Shown here: piece after piece, positions 37,131 to 46,041 of the stretch | Layout: the number at the start of each line of letters is the position of its first letter | How positions within the stretch are numbered: the first letter of the stretch is position 1 | Assembly: GCF_000166395.1 (NCBI RefSeq) | Contig: NC_014655.1 | Location: 2,232,001-2,296,000, forward strand | Source: Leadbetterella byssophila DSM 17132 | GTDB taxonomy: Bacteria > Bacteroidota > Bacteroidia > Cytophagales > Spirosomataceae | Reading direction: 5' to 3' | Length of the DNA: 64,000 nucleotides | Translations under genes and position numbers: made by a program | The notes under the pieces: model-generated | Database searches by the model: none | What the model saw: only the letters and a program-made list of their open reading frames with translations | Told to the model about the DNA's origin: nothing

Positions 37131-37919
37131 TTAATCCGATCTATGCCAATCAGAAATACTTTCGCTAAGCGTAGTGTAGACTTTCAGTAAGTCTTCGTCA
37201 TCTTCCAGGAATGCCTGGTGCGCAGCCATAGTTTTCCTGTCCCTACGCACCGCAGGGCCTGTTTGTACTTCCGCAGGATGTTCCGATTGCAACATTTTCT
37301 TGAAGGTTTCCTGAATCAAAGGTTTTAACATTTCGAACGACAAACCCTCCGATTCCAGAATTTCTTTAGACAATGCCCACAGGTGATTGACGAAATTACA
37401 GGAGAACACTGCCCCTACATGATAGATAAGGCGCTCCCTAGAATCAGCCTTCACCACTTTATTGGAAAGCTTCTTCGCCAAAGACATCAAGCGCGAATCA
37501 TCAGATTCCACTAGTATGGGTGTCTTAGAAAAATCTACCGGAACATCTTTAGAAAAGGTTTGTAAAGGATAAAAAACCCCACAATTCACTCTGCCTCCGT
37601 GATAAGGGGAAGTAGCCACAAATAATTCATCAATAGGCTTGGCTCCTGAGGTGTGGACCAGGATAGCTTCTTCCGGTAAACGGATAGCTTCCGCTACTGT
37701 AGCAATAGCATCGTCAGAAACGCAAAGGAAGAACACTTCCGACTTGCTACGGGTAAAATCAAGATTAGAAACGACTTTCGCCGCATAAAGCACATCCGCA
37801 AGGCTTTCTGCCTTACGGATGTCTCGGGAATAAATTTCATTGACGGCAACGCCCCTTTGTTCAAAGGCTTTGGCTAAATGCCAAGCTACATTACCGCTAC
37901 CAATTATACTAATGTTCAT
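37131..37919 (-). CDS. Rossmann-like/DUF2520 domain protein
   Basis: A 262-residue protein from the ATG at 37919; a GTG two codons upstream is possible. The N-terminus (N-I-S-I-I-G-S-G-N-V-A-W-H-L-A) is a nucleotide-binding Rossmann fold like that of NADP-dependent oxidoreductases, followed by a helical DUF2520 domain at about 125-255 with H-V-G-A-V-F-S-C-N-F-V-N-H. The family is widespread in Bacteroidota; its reaction is not established, but a dehydrogenase of small substrates is a usual guess. The start overlaps the end of the upstream metalloprotease gene. Confidence 0.85.
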   Translation of the reverse strand: MNISIIGSGNVAWHLAKAFEQRGVAVNEIYSRDIRKAESLADVLYAAKVVSNLDFTRSKSEVFFLCVSDDAIATVAEAIRLPEEAILVHTSGAKPIDELFVATSPYHGGRVNCGVFYPLQTFSKDVPVDFSKTPILVESDDSRLMSLAKKLSNKVVKADSRERLIYHVGAVFSCNFVNHLWALSKEILESEGLSFEMLKPLIQETFKKMLQSEHPAEVQTGPAVRRDRKTMAAHQAFLEDDEDLLKVYTTLSESISDWHRSD

Positions 37920-40332
37920 GTTCACAATCTATGCCTAACCAGTCGTAATCCTGATCTATAGGCTGACCGTCAGGTGCTATATGGAAGTTCTCCGGTTCAA
38001 ATGACTTCGGATTCTCTTCAAAGTTACGAATCAAAGTTTGAACCCAAGCATTCCACGCAGAAGCAGTTTTGGTCAATGCCTTGATTTCCGATATAGCAGC
38101 ATGCGCGGAAATCTTTGCTTCTAATGAGGCTCCCTTGGATTGGCTAAGCTTCATCAGTTCGGTTAAATACATCACTGCATTTAATCTTCTGATCTGTGCC
38201 TTGTAGTCCGTACCGGAAATGGCCGGATTCTTCCATAAACTTTGAGTCATCTTCTGCAAAACTTCGCTAAGAGAAGGTAGACTCTTATCGTATACCTTTT
38301 GAACCGCTAATCTGCTAGCCCTTTCAGGATTCAGCATCAATCCCATAGTCAGGTAGGAAGCTGCCTCCACAGGTCCCAGCGGATCAAAAGTTAAGCCCGT
38401 TCTCTTGCGGAAAGTCTCTCTGATATTAGCTCCAAACCTATAGGCTCTAGGTGGAATCAACTTCAGCACCTCTGGAGATAAGGCTAAGAACTCCGGATCC
38501 AGAGTACTCATCAACGCATCAAATGCCTCCCATTGCTCTTTTGAAGTCGCAGGTTCAAAAACGGGAAGAACATCTCCTTTCACTCCAAAATTATAATAAG
38601 CTCCTCCTAAAACCTTGGCCGCAGCTTGAGTTTGGAAACGGTGCAACATATAAATCGGAACTAATACCTCTTCTAAGTTTGCATAAGGTGTGCCTGCAGG
38701 AATTCTGTTAGGCCCAAAACCTTGTAAAGCTATTTTCCGTACCGCCATAATATGCTTTAGCTCCTCAGTAGCACTGGATCCATTGTCCCAAAGATGCGTT
38801 TGTGGATGTACTGAACCGTCAGGACGAGCATCTCCATCCGACAAGAATTTATATCCTGCGGAGATCAATTGCTTCGCCATATCATTCAATGCCTTCTTCT
38901 CATCTACCCCTTCAGGGAACTGTTCATACCCCCAGCGTATAGCCATTTTATCAAATTCCCCAATTCCCATAGCATAAGCGTCTGAAAGATCAATCTTTCC
39001 GTCTGTGAGTTTTACGGTAGGATGAGGATAATCCATCACAGAGGCTCTACCCGCCACACTTGCTACATAGTTATGAGGCAATCCCAGAGTATGCCCTATC
39101 TCATGAGCAGACAGCTGCTTCAATCTATCTAAGGCCATCTTTACCAAATGAGGCTGTTCCTTTCCTGAATCAAAATCGCCTGTAAGTCCTTGGGCAATCA
39201 AATAGTCTTGACGAACACGTAATGAACCTAAGGTTACTTTTCCTTTCAAGATCTCACCGGTTCTAGGGTCAGTGATACTTGCTCCATAAGACCATCCTCT
39301 GGTACTTCTATGCACCCATTGAATCAGATTATAGCGCACATCCATAGGATCAGCATCAGCAGGAAGCATTTTTACCTGAAAAGCATCTTTGAAACCGGCA
39401 GCTTCAAAAGCCTGATTCCACCAGGTAGCCCCTTCAAATAATGCTGAACGGATAGGCTCTGGAACACCAGAATCTAAATAATACACGATAGGTTTCACCG
39501 GCTCACTAATGGCCTGGTTAGGATATTTCTTTTCTAGACGGTGACGAGCTATCAATTTCTTTACTATAGGCTGGTCAATAGGACTTGAATAGTCAAAATA
39601 ATCCGTACCAAAGTATCCGATTCTCGTATCTAACTCTCGGGGTTTATAGCCCGGCTCCGGAGATTTAACAAAGGAATGATGCTGGTGTACCGTCACGTGC
39701 TCTACACTAGGCACCACAGATCTGAGGAATGGACCAGCACCCGAACCACTCAAAGTGATGGTAGCTTCAAATTCTGTATTTAAAGGGAAAGATTTACAAT
39801 TTTCTAAGAATAGACCGGATCTACTGGCATCAAAAGAATAATTCCCTTGTCGGTTCATGGATATAGTTTGCGCTGTCCCGTCTCCATCTCTCAGCAGGAA
39901 TGGAGTAAAATCTACCAGGAAGCTTCCGTCTTTTCTACCCAAAATCTCAAATCCAAAAAGTACCGAACTAGCAAAGGATTCTTGAACGGCTTTTCTTTCT
40001 AAGGGATCCGAAGAAGTGGCTCTATAAGAATAATTTGGCTCGATCAATAAAAGCTTATTGCCGGCTTGAATAAACTTCACCACTTTGCCTCTTCCCACCT
40101 TACCTCTGTCTAGTCCGAGATCATTCGAACCAATACCACGGGCAAGGCTGGTATAATACAGGAATTCCTCTCCGGTATTCTTTACCTCGAGGTAAATTTT
40201 GCCCTTGTTTTCATTGACATAAAAGTCAAAAAACCCTGAGGCTTTCCTAGTATCTTTTAAGTGGGTATCAAAATCCTGGGCCAGGACAGAATAACTGAAA
40301 AACAGTGCCCAAAAGAGGAAGATTTGTTTCAT
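37909..40332 (-). CDS. second zinc-dependent metalloprotease (DUF5117 family)
   Basis: An 807-residue exported protease with a signal peptide ending V-L-A-Q. The zinc site is H-E-I-G-H-T-L-G-L-P-H starting at His410. The family is the same as that of the gene at 22745-25279, but this copy lacks the Lys- and Pro-rich linker after the signal peptide. The C-terminal end is H-E-H. It is the first gene of a minus-strand operon with the DUF2520 protein and ParA, an odd functional mix. A consensus promoter lies just upstream. It probably degrades protein in the periplasm or outside. Confidence 0.92.
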   Translation of the reverse strand: MKQIFLFWALFFSYSVLAQDFDTHLKDTRKASGFFDFYVNENKGKIYLEVKNTGEEFLYYTSLARGIGSNDLGLDRGKVGRGKVVKFIQAGNKLLLIEPNYSYRATSSDPLERKAVQESFASSVLFGFEILGRKDGSFLVDFTPFLLRDGDGTAQTISMNRQGNYSFDASRSGLFLENCKSFPLNTEFEATITLSGSGAGPFLRSVVPSVEHVTVHQHHSFVKSPEPGYKPRELDTRIGYFGTDYFDYSSPIDQPIVKKLIARHRLEKKYPNQAISEPVKPIVYYLDSGVPEPIRSALFEGATWWNQAFEAAGFKDAFQVKMLPADADPMDVRYNLIQWVHRSTRGWSYGASITDPRTGEILKGKVTLGSLRVRQDYLIAQGLTGDFDSGKEQPHLVKMALDRLKQLSAHEIGHTLGLPHNYVASVAGRASVMDYPHPTVKLTDGKIDLSDAYAMGIGEFDKMAIRWGYEQFPEGVDEKKALNDMAKQLISAGYKFLSDGDARPDGSVHPQTHLWDNGSSATEELKHIMAVRKIALQGFGPNRIPAGTPYANLEEVLVPIYMLHRFQTQAAAKVLGGAYYNFGVKGDVLPVFEPATSKEQWEAFDALMSTLDPEFLALSPEVLKLIPPRAYRFGANIRETFRKRTGLTFDPLGPVEAASYLTMGLMLNPERASRLAVQKVYDKSLPSLSEVLQKMTQSLWKNPAISGTDYKAQIRRLNAVMYLTELMKLSQSKGASLEAKISAHAAISEIKALTKTASAWNAWVQTLIRNFEENPKSFEPENFHIAPDGQPIDQDYDWLGIDCEHEH

Positions 40333-40357
40333 GAATATAGGTAGGTTTAATGAACAA

Positions 40358-40387
40358 CAAATTTACATCTATGCCCCAGTAAAGCAA
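40358..40387 (-). promoter_or_regulatory. consensus Bacteroidota promoter for the second metalloprotease
   Basis: On the minus strand TTG (40387-40385), a 19-bp spacer, then TAAATTTG (40365-40358). This is an exact TTG-N19-TAnnTTTG match, 26 bp upstream of the ATG at 40332. Confidence 0.75.
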
Positions 40388-40458
40388 ATTGGGTAGACAA
40401 GTACTTCAAAATCATTGACAAAAACCTAATCCTTTAAAAAAAATAGAGAACTTGCAGC

Positions 40459-40965
40459 ATGAACCAACTCAAACTATACCGAGAAAAACGGCAATTCACC
40501 CAGGAGGAGCTGTCTGAGATTAGCGGGATTTCCGTGAGAACCATCCAAAGGATAGAAGCAGGAAACCCTTTAAAAGGCTATACATTAAGAACCTTAGCAA
40601 AACATCTGGAATGTGCAGAGGAGGATCTCATACGTAAGGAAGAACCTTCTACTCCACTCAAATGGATCAATTTATCATCTCTATTGATTCTTCCTCCTTT
40701 AAATTTGATGGCTCCTTACTTCTTATCTAAGTATTGGAAAGTAAATAGCCCTCTGGTCAAACAGATGATAGACGTGCAGTTCATGTGGTCCATCCTTGCC
40801 CCCATAGTCTTCTTTCTAGGAATCTCCTTAAAACTGGGAAACGTATTTACGATCTATCTTATGGCTGGAATCTACTTGAGTAATGTTTTCATCATTCTTT
40901 ACAATACCTACACCCTAGACCAAAGGAATGAGCTGGGAATCCGATTAAAATTCAGCATTTTTTAG
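40459..40965 (+). CDS. XRE-type transcriptional regulator with C-terminal membrane segments
   Basis: A 168-residue protein. The first about 60 residues form a helix-turn-helix of the XRE/Cro type (Q-E-E-L-S-E-I-S-G-I-S-V-R-T-I-Q-R-I-E). After a short linker, about 74-155 contains three hydrophobic segments, so the DNA-binding domain is tethered to the inner membrane. It is divergent from the second metalloprotease and 84 bp before a serine hydrolase, so it may control either. The signal it senses is unknown. Confidence 0.82.
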   Translation: MNQLKLYREKRQFTQEELSEISGISVRTIQRIEAGNPLKGYTLRTLAKHLECAEEDLIRKEEPSTPLKWINLSSLLILPPLNLMAPYFLSKYWKVNSPLVKQMIDVQFMWSILAPIVFFLGISLKLGNVFTIYLMAGIYLSNVFIILYNTYTLDQRNELGIRLKFSIF

Positions 40966-41049
40966 AAATGTCGGGAAAATGTCAGGTCATTAGCGCCAGC
41001 ATTTCACCTGAAGTAATAGCAAATTGCAACCATAAAATGAAAAACAAAA

Positions 41050-42351
41050 ATGCTATTACTCATCATCTTCAGCCTGTTTTCAGAAATCATGGAACAGGAT
41101 AAAAAATTATTTGAACAAGGATTTAATCAATGTCAGATCTCCGTCTTCCAAGAACTGCTTACGGATGATTTTGAGTTCTATCACGACAAAAGCGGAAAAT
41201 CTGATAAGGAGGGATTCATAAGAGATACCCAAAGGTTCATCTGCGGATCAAGCGTAAAGAGGCAGCATCTAGATTCTGAAGTGTACCCCATGTACAAAGC
41301 TGACACCCTGTACGCAGCGCTGCAGGAAGGCAGGCATACCTTTTCTGAAAACGGAATTATAGTTGGTCACGCCCGTTTTTCCCATCTTTGGATAAAACAA
41401 GATGGAAAGTGGAAACTGTCCCGCTCCTTAAGCTTTGCTCATCAATCTATAGAAGAACATTTGAAACTTTTAATTTCTGCACCCGTTTGGGCTATAGGCA
41501 TCATGAAGGATGGGGAATGGAAGGGCAAATTCTACAACAACTCCAATGCTGAATCCAGATTCAATGTAGCGTCCTTAACTAAACCCATAACAGCTTTAGC
41601 GGTGTTAAAGCTGGTGGATAAAGGAGAATGGGACCTAGATACCCCTTTATATACCTATTGGACGGATCCGGACCTAACCCAGGACCCTAGAAGCAGGATC
41701 TTAAACACTAGGCATATCCTCTCTCACCAAAGCGGTCTCCCTAATTGGAGAGAAGAGAATTTAGCTTTCCAGTTTGATCCGGGCACCCAATACCAATACT
41801 CCGGAGAAGGGTTTGAATACCTTAGAAGAGCTATTGAAAAGAAGTTCCAAAAAAAGTGGGAGATCATAGTTGAAGAACTATTGTTTGCTCCCTTACAAAT
41901 GACTAAAACATCTTGGATCGCCTCCCCTGCTGTGGCTGCTTACAAGGCTAATGGAGAATCTTATCTCCCAATAAAGAAGGTCTCAGTCAATGCTGCGGAT
42001 GACCTTTACACCACTTTATCTGACTATGGAAAGTTTCTAAAATACATAGTGGAGGGGGCCGGCTTATCTACTGATTTATATCAAGACTTCCTGAAAGGAT
42101 ATGTCCAAACAAAGAAAGGAAAATACTTCGCTTTAGGTCTGGAGCAGTATCTCCTATCAGACGGTGAAAAGATCTATGCGCACGGCGGATCTGACGAGGG
42201 CAGTAAATGCATATTCTTCCTTCATCCTGAGAGCAATGAAGGCTTACTCATCTTTAGTAGCTCTGACATAGGATACGAACTTTATGAACCTATAATGAAA
42301 ATCTTCTGGGGAGAAAAAGGAAAGCAAATTATCAGATTAGAAACGGATTAG
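41050..42351 (+). CDS. DUF4440 (NTF2-like) domain fused to a serine beta-lactamase-family hydrolase
   Basis: A 433-residue fusion. Residues about 12-132 form an NTF2-like DUF4440 fold; about 140-430 form a class C beta-lactamase/PBP-like hydrolase with S-L-T-K (Ser175, Lys178), Y-S-G (Tyr250) and H-G-G (His378). The third motif differs from KTG, so esterase or peptidase activity is more likely than beta-lactamase. The N-terminus begins with a hydrophobic run but lacks the basic start of a signal peptide; an ATG at 41037 in another frame would supply M-K-N-K. The start is therefore uncertain. Confidence 0.85.
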   Translation: MLLLIIFSLFSEIMEQDKKLFEQGFNQCQISVFQELLTDDFEFYHDKSGKSDKEGFIRDTQRFICGSSVKRQHLDSEVYPMYKADTLYAALQEGRHTFSENGIIVGHARFSHLWIKQDGKWKLSRSLSFAHQSIEEHLKLLISAPVWAIGIMKDGEWKGKFYNNSNAESRFNVASLTKPITALAVLKLVDKGEWDLDTPLYTYWTDPDLTQDPRSRILNTRHILSHQSGLPNWREENLAFQFDPGTQYQYSGEGFEYLRRAIEKKFQKKWEIIVEELLFAPLQMTKTSWIASPAVAAYKANGESYLPIKKVSVNAADDLYTTLSDYGKFLKYIVEGAGLSTDLYQDFLKGYVQTKKGKYFALGLEQYLLSDGEKIYAHGGSDEGSKCIFFLHPESNEGLLIFSSSDIGYELYEPIMKIFWGEKGKQIIRLETD

Positions 42352-42416
42352 AAATCAACTACTTACTTGTTTTTATAAATCCAAATTTTTAGATTTGGTA
42401 AACATCCCTCAACCCA

Positions 42417-42941
42417 ATGATAAAAAAAACCTTTCTGTATTTTCTGAGTGTGGGAATGCTTTTCCTGCATTCCTGTAAAGCCATCCCTGAAAAGGCCACT
42501 CCCGTTCAAAATTTTGAACTTTCAAGATATTTAGGGAAATGGTATGAAATAGCCAGATTAGATATCAAGTTTGAAAAAGGACTTGATCATACTACCGCTT
42601 CTTACTCATTAAAGAGTGATGGCTCTGTAAAAGTAGTGAACCGCGGATACGATATTAAGAAGGACAAATGGAAAGAAGCTATTGGAAAAGCTAAATTCCG
42701 CGGAGAAGAGTCTGTAGGCGCACTAATGGTTTCGTTTTTTGGGCCATTTTACTCTGGTTATAATGTGATAGCCCTGGATGATGATTACCAATATGCGCTA
42801 GTTGCAGGTAAAGATCTAGATTATCTATGGATTCTCTCCAGAACTACTGAATTACCCGGTGATGTAAAAGAAAATTTCCTCCGTGCAGCCGAAGACATAG
42901 GTTATAATACCCAGGATCTCATTTGGGTAAACCAGAAGTAA
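42417..42941 (+). CDS. blc: bacterial lipocalin (Blc-like)
   Basis: A 174-residue lipocalin with a lipobox (L-H-S-C, Cys about 20), so an outer membrane lipoprotein. The lipocalin signature G-K-W-Y-E-I-A-R is at about residue 41, with Y-A-L-V-A-G-K and Y-L-W-I-L-S-R later. Such proteins bind lysophospholipids or fatty acids and are often stress induced. It follows the serine hydrolase by 65 bp on the same strand, with no clear terminator between. Confidence 0.93.
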   Translation: MIKKTFLYFLSVGMLFLHSCKAIPEKATPVQNFELSRYLGKWYEIARLDIKFEKGLDHTTASYSLKSDGSVKVVNRGYDIKKDKWKEAIGKAKFRGEESVGALMVSFFGPFYSGYNVIALDDDYQYALVAGKDLDYLWILSRTTELPGDVKENFLRAAEDIGYNTQDLIWVNQK

Positions 42942-42994
42942 ATCACTACGTATACAGGATAATAGGTAATAGAAATTGCATTATTTAATATTTT

Positions 42995-43022
42995 ATTTGG
43001 CATATTCTAATAAGTGCCAAAT
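42995..43022. promoter_or_regulatory. dyad upstream of susC, possible operator
   Basis: ATTTGGCA at 42995-43002 and TGCCAAAT at 43015-43022 form perfect 8-bp arms around a 12-bp spacer, about 75 bp before the susC ATG. The arms are centred two helical turns apart, as in a dimer-binding operator. No cognate regulator can be named from this window. Confidence 0.4.
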
Positions 43023-43095
43023 TTTTTAAGTGATACTATTTTGAATGTGCTACAGATTTTCAATTTTTAACACTTACTATTAACTAAATAACCTT

Positions 43096-46029
43096 ATGAA
43101 AAAACTTCTACCTATGTTAATGTGGTGCTTGCTAATACCCGCACTACTAAAAGCGCAGGAAATAGAGGTCTCCGGTACGGTAACCTCTGCTGATGATGGC
43201 TCCCCGCTGCCCGGGGTGACCGTAATGATCAAAGAAACCCAAAAGGGAGCTTTGACAGACATAAACGGAAAGTACACCATCAGTGCACCTTCTAACTCCA
43301 CCATCACCTTGAGTTACATCGGGTTTAAACCGGTTTCTCAGAGCGTAAATGGAAGAAAAACCATCGATTTTAAGATGGAATCTGACTTACAAGCACTTTC
43401 TGAAGTGATTGTAACAGGTTATCACACACAAAACTTAAGAGAAGTCTCTGGATCCATCACTTCCATAAAGTCCAAAGACATAGCACAGGTTCCTTTAGCC
43501 TCCTTTGACCAAGCACTGCAGGGTAGAGCACCCGGACTCTTGGTTCAAGCTAACTCCGGTCAGCCCGGTGCTGCAGCTAACATCCTAATTAGAGGTAAAG
43601 GCTCTGTTCTTGGAAGTAACACCCCTCTCTATATCATGGATGGAGTGGAGATCACCGCACAAGATTTTGCTACCCTTAACCCTTCTGACTTTGAAAGCAT
43701 CTCCGTATTAAAAGATGCAGCATCTACTGCTCAGTACGGTTCCAGAGGGGCAAACGGAGTTATCCTAATCAGCTCAAAGCAAGGTAAAGTAGGTAAAACC
43801 AAAATCAATTATGACTTCCAGACGGGATACTCTACCCTGCCTACAAACAAATTAGTACTGATGAATTCTCAAGAGAAATTACAGTATGAAATGGACAGAG
43901 GAAATCCTTACGGTTGGACAGAAGAAGATCTTGCCCGTCTTAGACTGGTAGATACAGACTGGGAGGATGTATTCTTTAGAAAAGGTAAAACCAATGCCCA
44001 TACTTTGAGTGCATCTGGTGGCTCAGGAAAAACTACTTATTTTACATCCGCCTCTATCTTTGACCAAACCGGTACCGTACCAAATACTGGCCTTAAAAGA
44101 TACACCGGAAGATTAAACGTGAACAGTAGCGCAGGAGATTTTGATTTCGGTATCAATTCAACGTTCGGATATTCAGATTACACCAACACCTCTGAAGCAA
44201 ACACAGGTATTGCTACACCTCTAAATGCTATCCGCTGGTCTAACCCTTATGAAACGCCTTATACTGAAACGGGTGAATATACTCAGATGGCTTCTGGTCA
44301 ACCAAATGCCCTTCAAGAGCTTTTAGAAAACACAAACTTAAGAAACCAAATCAAAGGAGTAGGTAATGTGTTTATCCAGTATAGAGTGCCATTCCTAAAA
44401 GGACTTGTAGCGAGAACTTCTTGGGGAGGGGACTTCAGATCTAATGAAAATTCAGCTTACGTTAATCCAACTACCTATTCAGGAGGATTCGCTACTGGAG
44501 GACAAGGTAGTTACGGTAGAGCCTACGCGAAACAATTCCGTTACACAGGAACCACTTCACTTCGCTACACCGTTCCTATGCCGGAACTTCATAACTTATC
44601 TGTAGGAGTATTCAATGAAGTAGTAAAAACAACATCAAACTCCTTTAACTTCACAGGATACGGACTAGGTGGTGCCTTTAATAATGAGGCAGGTATTACT
44701 CCAGGAAACTCCACAAACGGCTTTATCCCTAGTGTAGGTGGTTCTGGTACAGCTAATGCCTTACTATCCTACTTCGGAGATGTTAAATATAGCTATAAAA
44801 ACCGTTACTTCTTAGAGCTAAATGGTAGAAGAGACGGTTCTTCTCGCTTTGGAGATAATAAAAAGTGGGCGAATTTCGGTTCAGTAGGTTTGAGTTGGAT
44901 TGTATCTGACGAAGCCTTCTTCTCCGGGTTAAAAAGCACATTTAATGAATTGAAATATAAGATCAGCTATGGATCTTCCGGTAATCAAGCCGGAATAGGC
45001 GACTTCCAATCGCGCGAACTTTATTCTCGCTCCGTATATGCAGGTGTGGGCGGCTTAGTACAATCCCAATTAGCTAACCCTGATTTACAATGGGAAAGAA
45101 AAAGCGTGTTCAATACCGGAATCGAGCTAAGTACCTTTAATGGAAGACTAAGCGTAACGGCTGAATACTATAACTCCATCACTTCTGATTTATTCTTGAA
45201 CCAGCAGTTATCCAGAACCACAGGCTATTCTTCTATAGTATCTAACATTGGCTCGTTACAAAACTCAGGTTTTGAATTCTTCGTAGACGGTGATGTGATC
45301 AGAACCAAATCCTTCCGCTGGGCTTTGAATGCTAGCTTGACCGCCAATAAGAACAAAGTGAAATCCCTAATCGGTGGAGAAACTGAGATCATTAGCGGGA
45401 ACTTTATCAACCGCATTGGAGAACCAATGAACTCACTTTACGTAGTAGAATACGCCGGTGTAAACCCCGCTAACGGTAACCCTCTTTACATCAACAGCGA
45501 AGGGGTTGCAGGAGAGGCCTACAGCCCTAACTTCCGCAAGATTGTAGGTACCTCTGAGGTTCCTTTCTTCGGTGGATTCGGTACAGCTATAAGCTATAAA
45601 GGAATTGCAGTAGACGCCTTCTTCTCCTTTGTATCCGGTAACAAAATCTTTAATAATGACCGTGCAAACGTAGAAAACCCGGCTTATCTCTATGACAACC
45701 TTTCTAAAGAGTTAACTACTTTCTGGAGAAAAGAAGGAGATATCACAAACATTCCTAGACCTGGAGCTACCTTCCGTTCTGCTACTACTCGCTTCGTAGA
45801 AGATGGAGATTTCCTACGCCTTAGAAACTTAAACGTTTCATATACTTTGCCAAGTGCTTTGGTTAACTCTTGGAAACTAAGCACCATTAGAGTATTTGCA
45901 CAAGGACAGAACTTGTTCACTTGGACGAAATTCTTAGGATTTGACCCGGAAATGTCTACTACCAGTTTGACTGGAGCGCAGTACCCTGCCCTAAGAACAA
46001 TCACCTTTGGATTAAATGTTGGGTTTTAA
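43096..46029 (+). CDS. SusC/RagA-family TonB-linked outer membrane protein
   Basis: A 977-residue SusC-type transporter with a signal peptide (ending K-A-Q), a carboxypeptidase-regulatory-like domain (about 22-100: V-S-G-T-V-T... G-K-Y-T-I), the family's plug start (S-E-V-I-V-T-G-Y), and a plug with I-R-G-K-G-S-V-L and Y-I-M-D-G-V-E-I. It pairs with the SusD-like gene 12 bp downstream to import an oligosaccharide or peptide through the outer membrane. No glycosidase, sigma factor or regulator is adjacent, so the substrate cannot be inferred. Confidence 0.96.
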   Translation: MKKLLPMLMWCLLIPALLKAQEIEVSGTVTSADDGSPLPGVTVMIKETQKGALTDINGKYTISAPSNSTITLSYIGFKPVSQSVNGRKTIDFKMESDLQALSEVIVTGYHTQNLREVSGSITSIKSKDIAQVPLASFDQALQGRAPGLLVQANSGQPGAAANILIRGKGSVLGSNTPLYIMDGVEITAQDFATLNPSDFESISVLKDAASTAQYGSRGANGVILISSKQGKVGKTKINYDFQTGYSTLPTNKLVLMNSQEKLQYEMDRGNPYGWTEEDLARLRLVDTDWEDVFFRKGKTNAHTLSASGGSGKTTYFTSASIFDQTGTVPNTGLKRYTGRLNVNSSAGDFDFGINSTFGYSDYTNTSEANTGIATPLNAIRWSNPYETPYTETGEYTQMASGQPNALQELLENTNLRNQIKGVGNVFIQYRVPFLKGLVARTSWGGDFRSNENSAYVNPTTYSGGFATGGQGSYGRAYAKQFRYTGTTSLRYTVPMPELHNLSVGVFNEVVKTTSNSFNFTGYGLGGAFNNEAGITPGNSTNGFIPSVGGSGTANALLSYFGDVKYSYKNRYFLELNGRRDGSSRFGDNKKWANFGSVGLSWIVSDEAFFSGLKSTFNELKYKISYGSSGNQAGIGDFQSRELYSRSVYAGVGGLVQSQLANPDLQWERKSVFNTGIELSTFNGRLSVTAEYYNSITSDLFLNQQLSRTTGYSSIVSNIGSLQNSGFEFFVDGDVIRTKSFRWALNASLTANKNKVKSLIGGETEIISGNFINRIGEPMNSLYVVEYAGVNPANGNPLYINSEGVAGEAYSPNFRKIVGTSEVPFFGGFGTAISYKGIAVDAFFSFVSGNKIFNNDRANVENPAYLYDNLSKELTTFWRKEGDITNIPRPGATFRSATTRFVEDGDFLRLRNLNVSYTLPSALVNSWKLSTIRVFAQGQNLFTWTKFLGFDPEMSTTSLTGAQYPALRTITFGLNVGF

Positions 46030-46041
46030 AAGAGAATTATC

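Noticed and set aside
42381-42398. Short hairpin between the serine hydrolase and lipocalin genes
   Set aside because: The stem is only 6 bp, AT-rich and has no U-tract; not convincing as a terminator.
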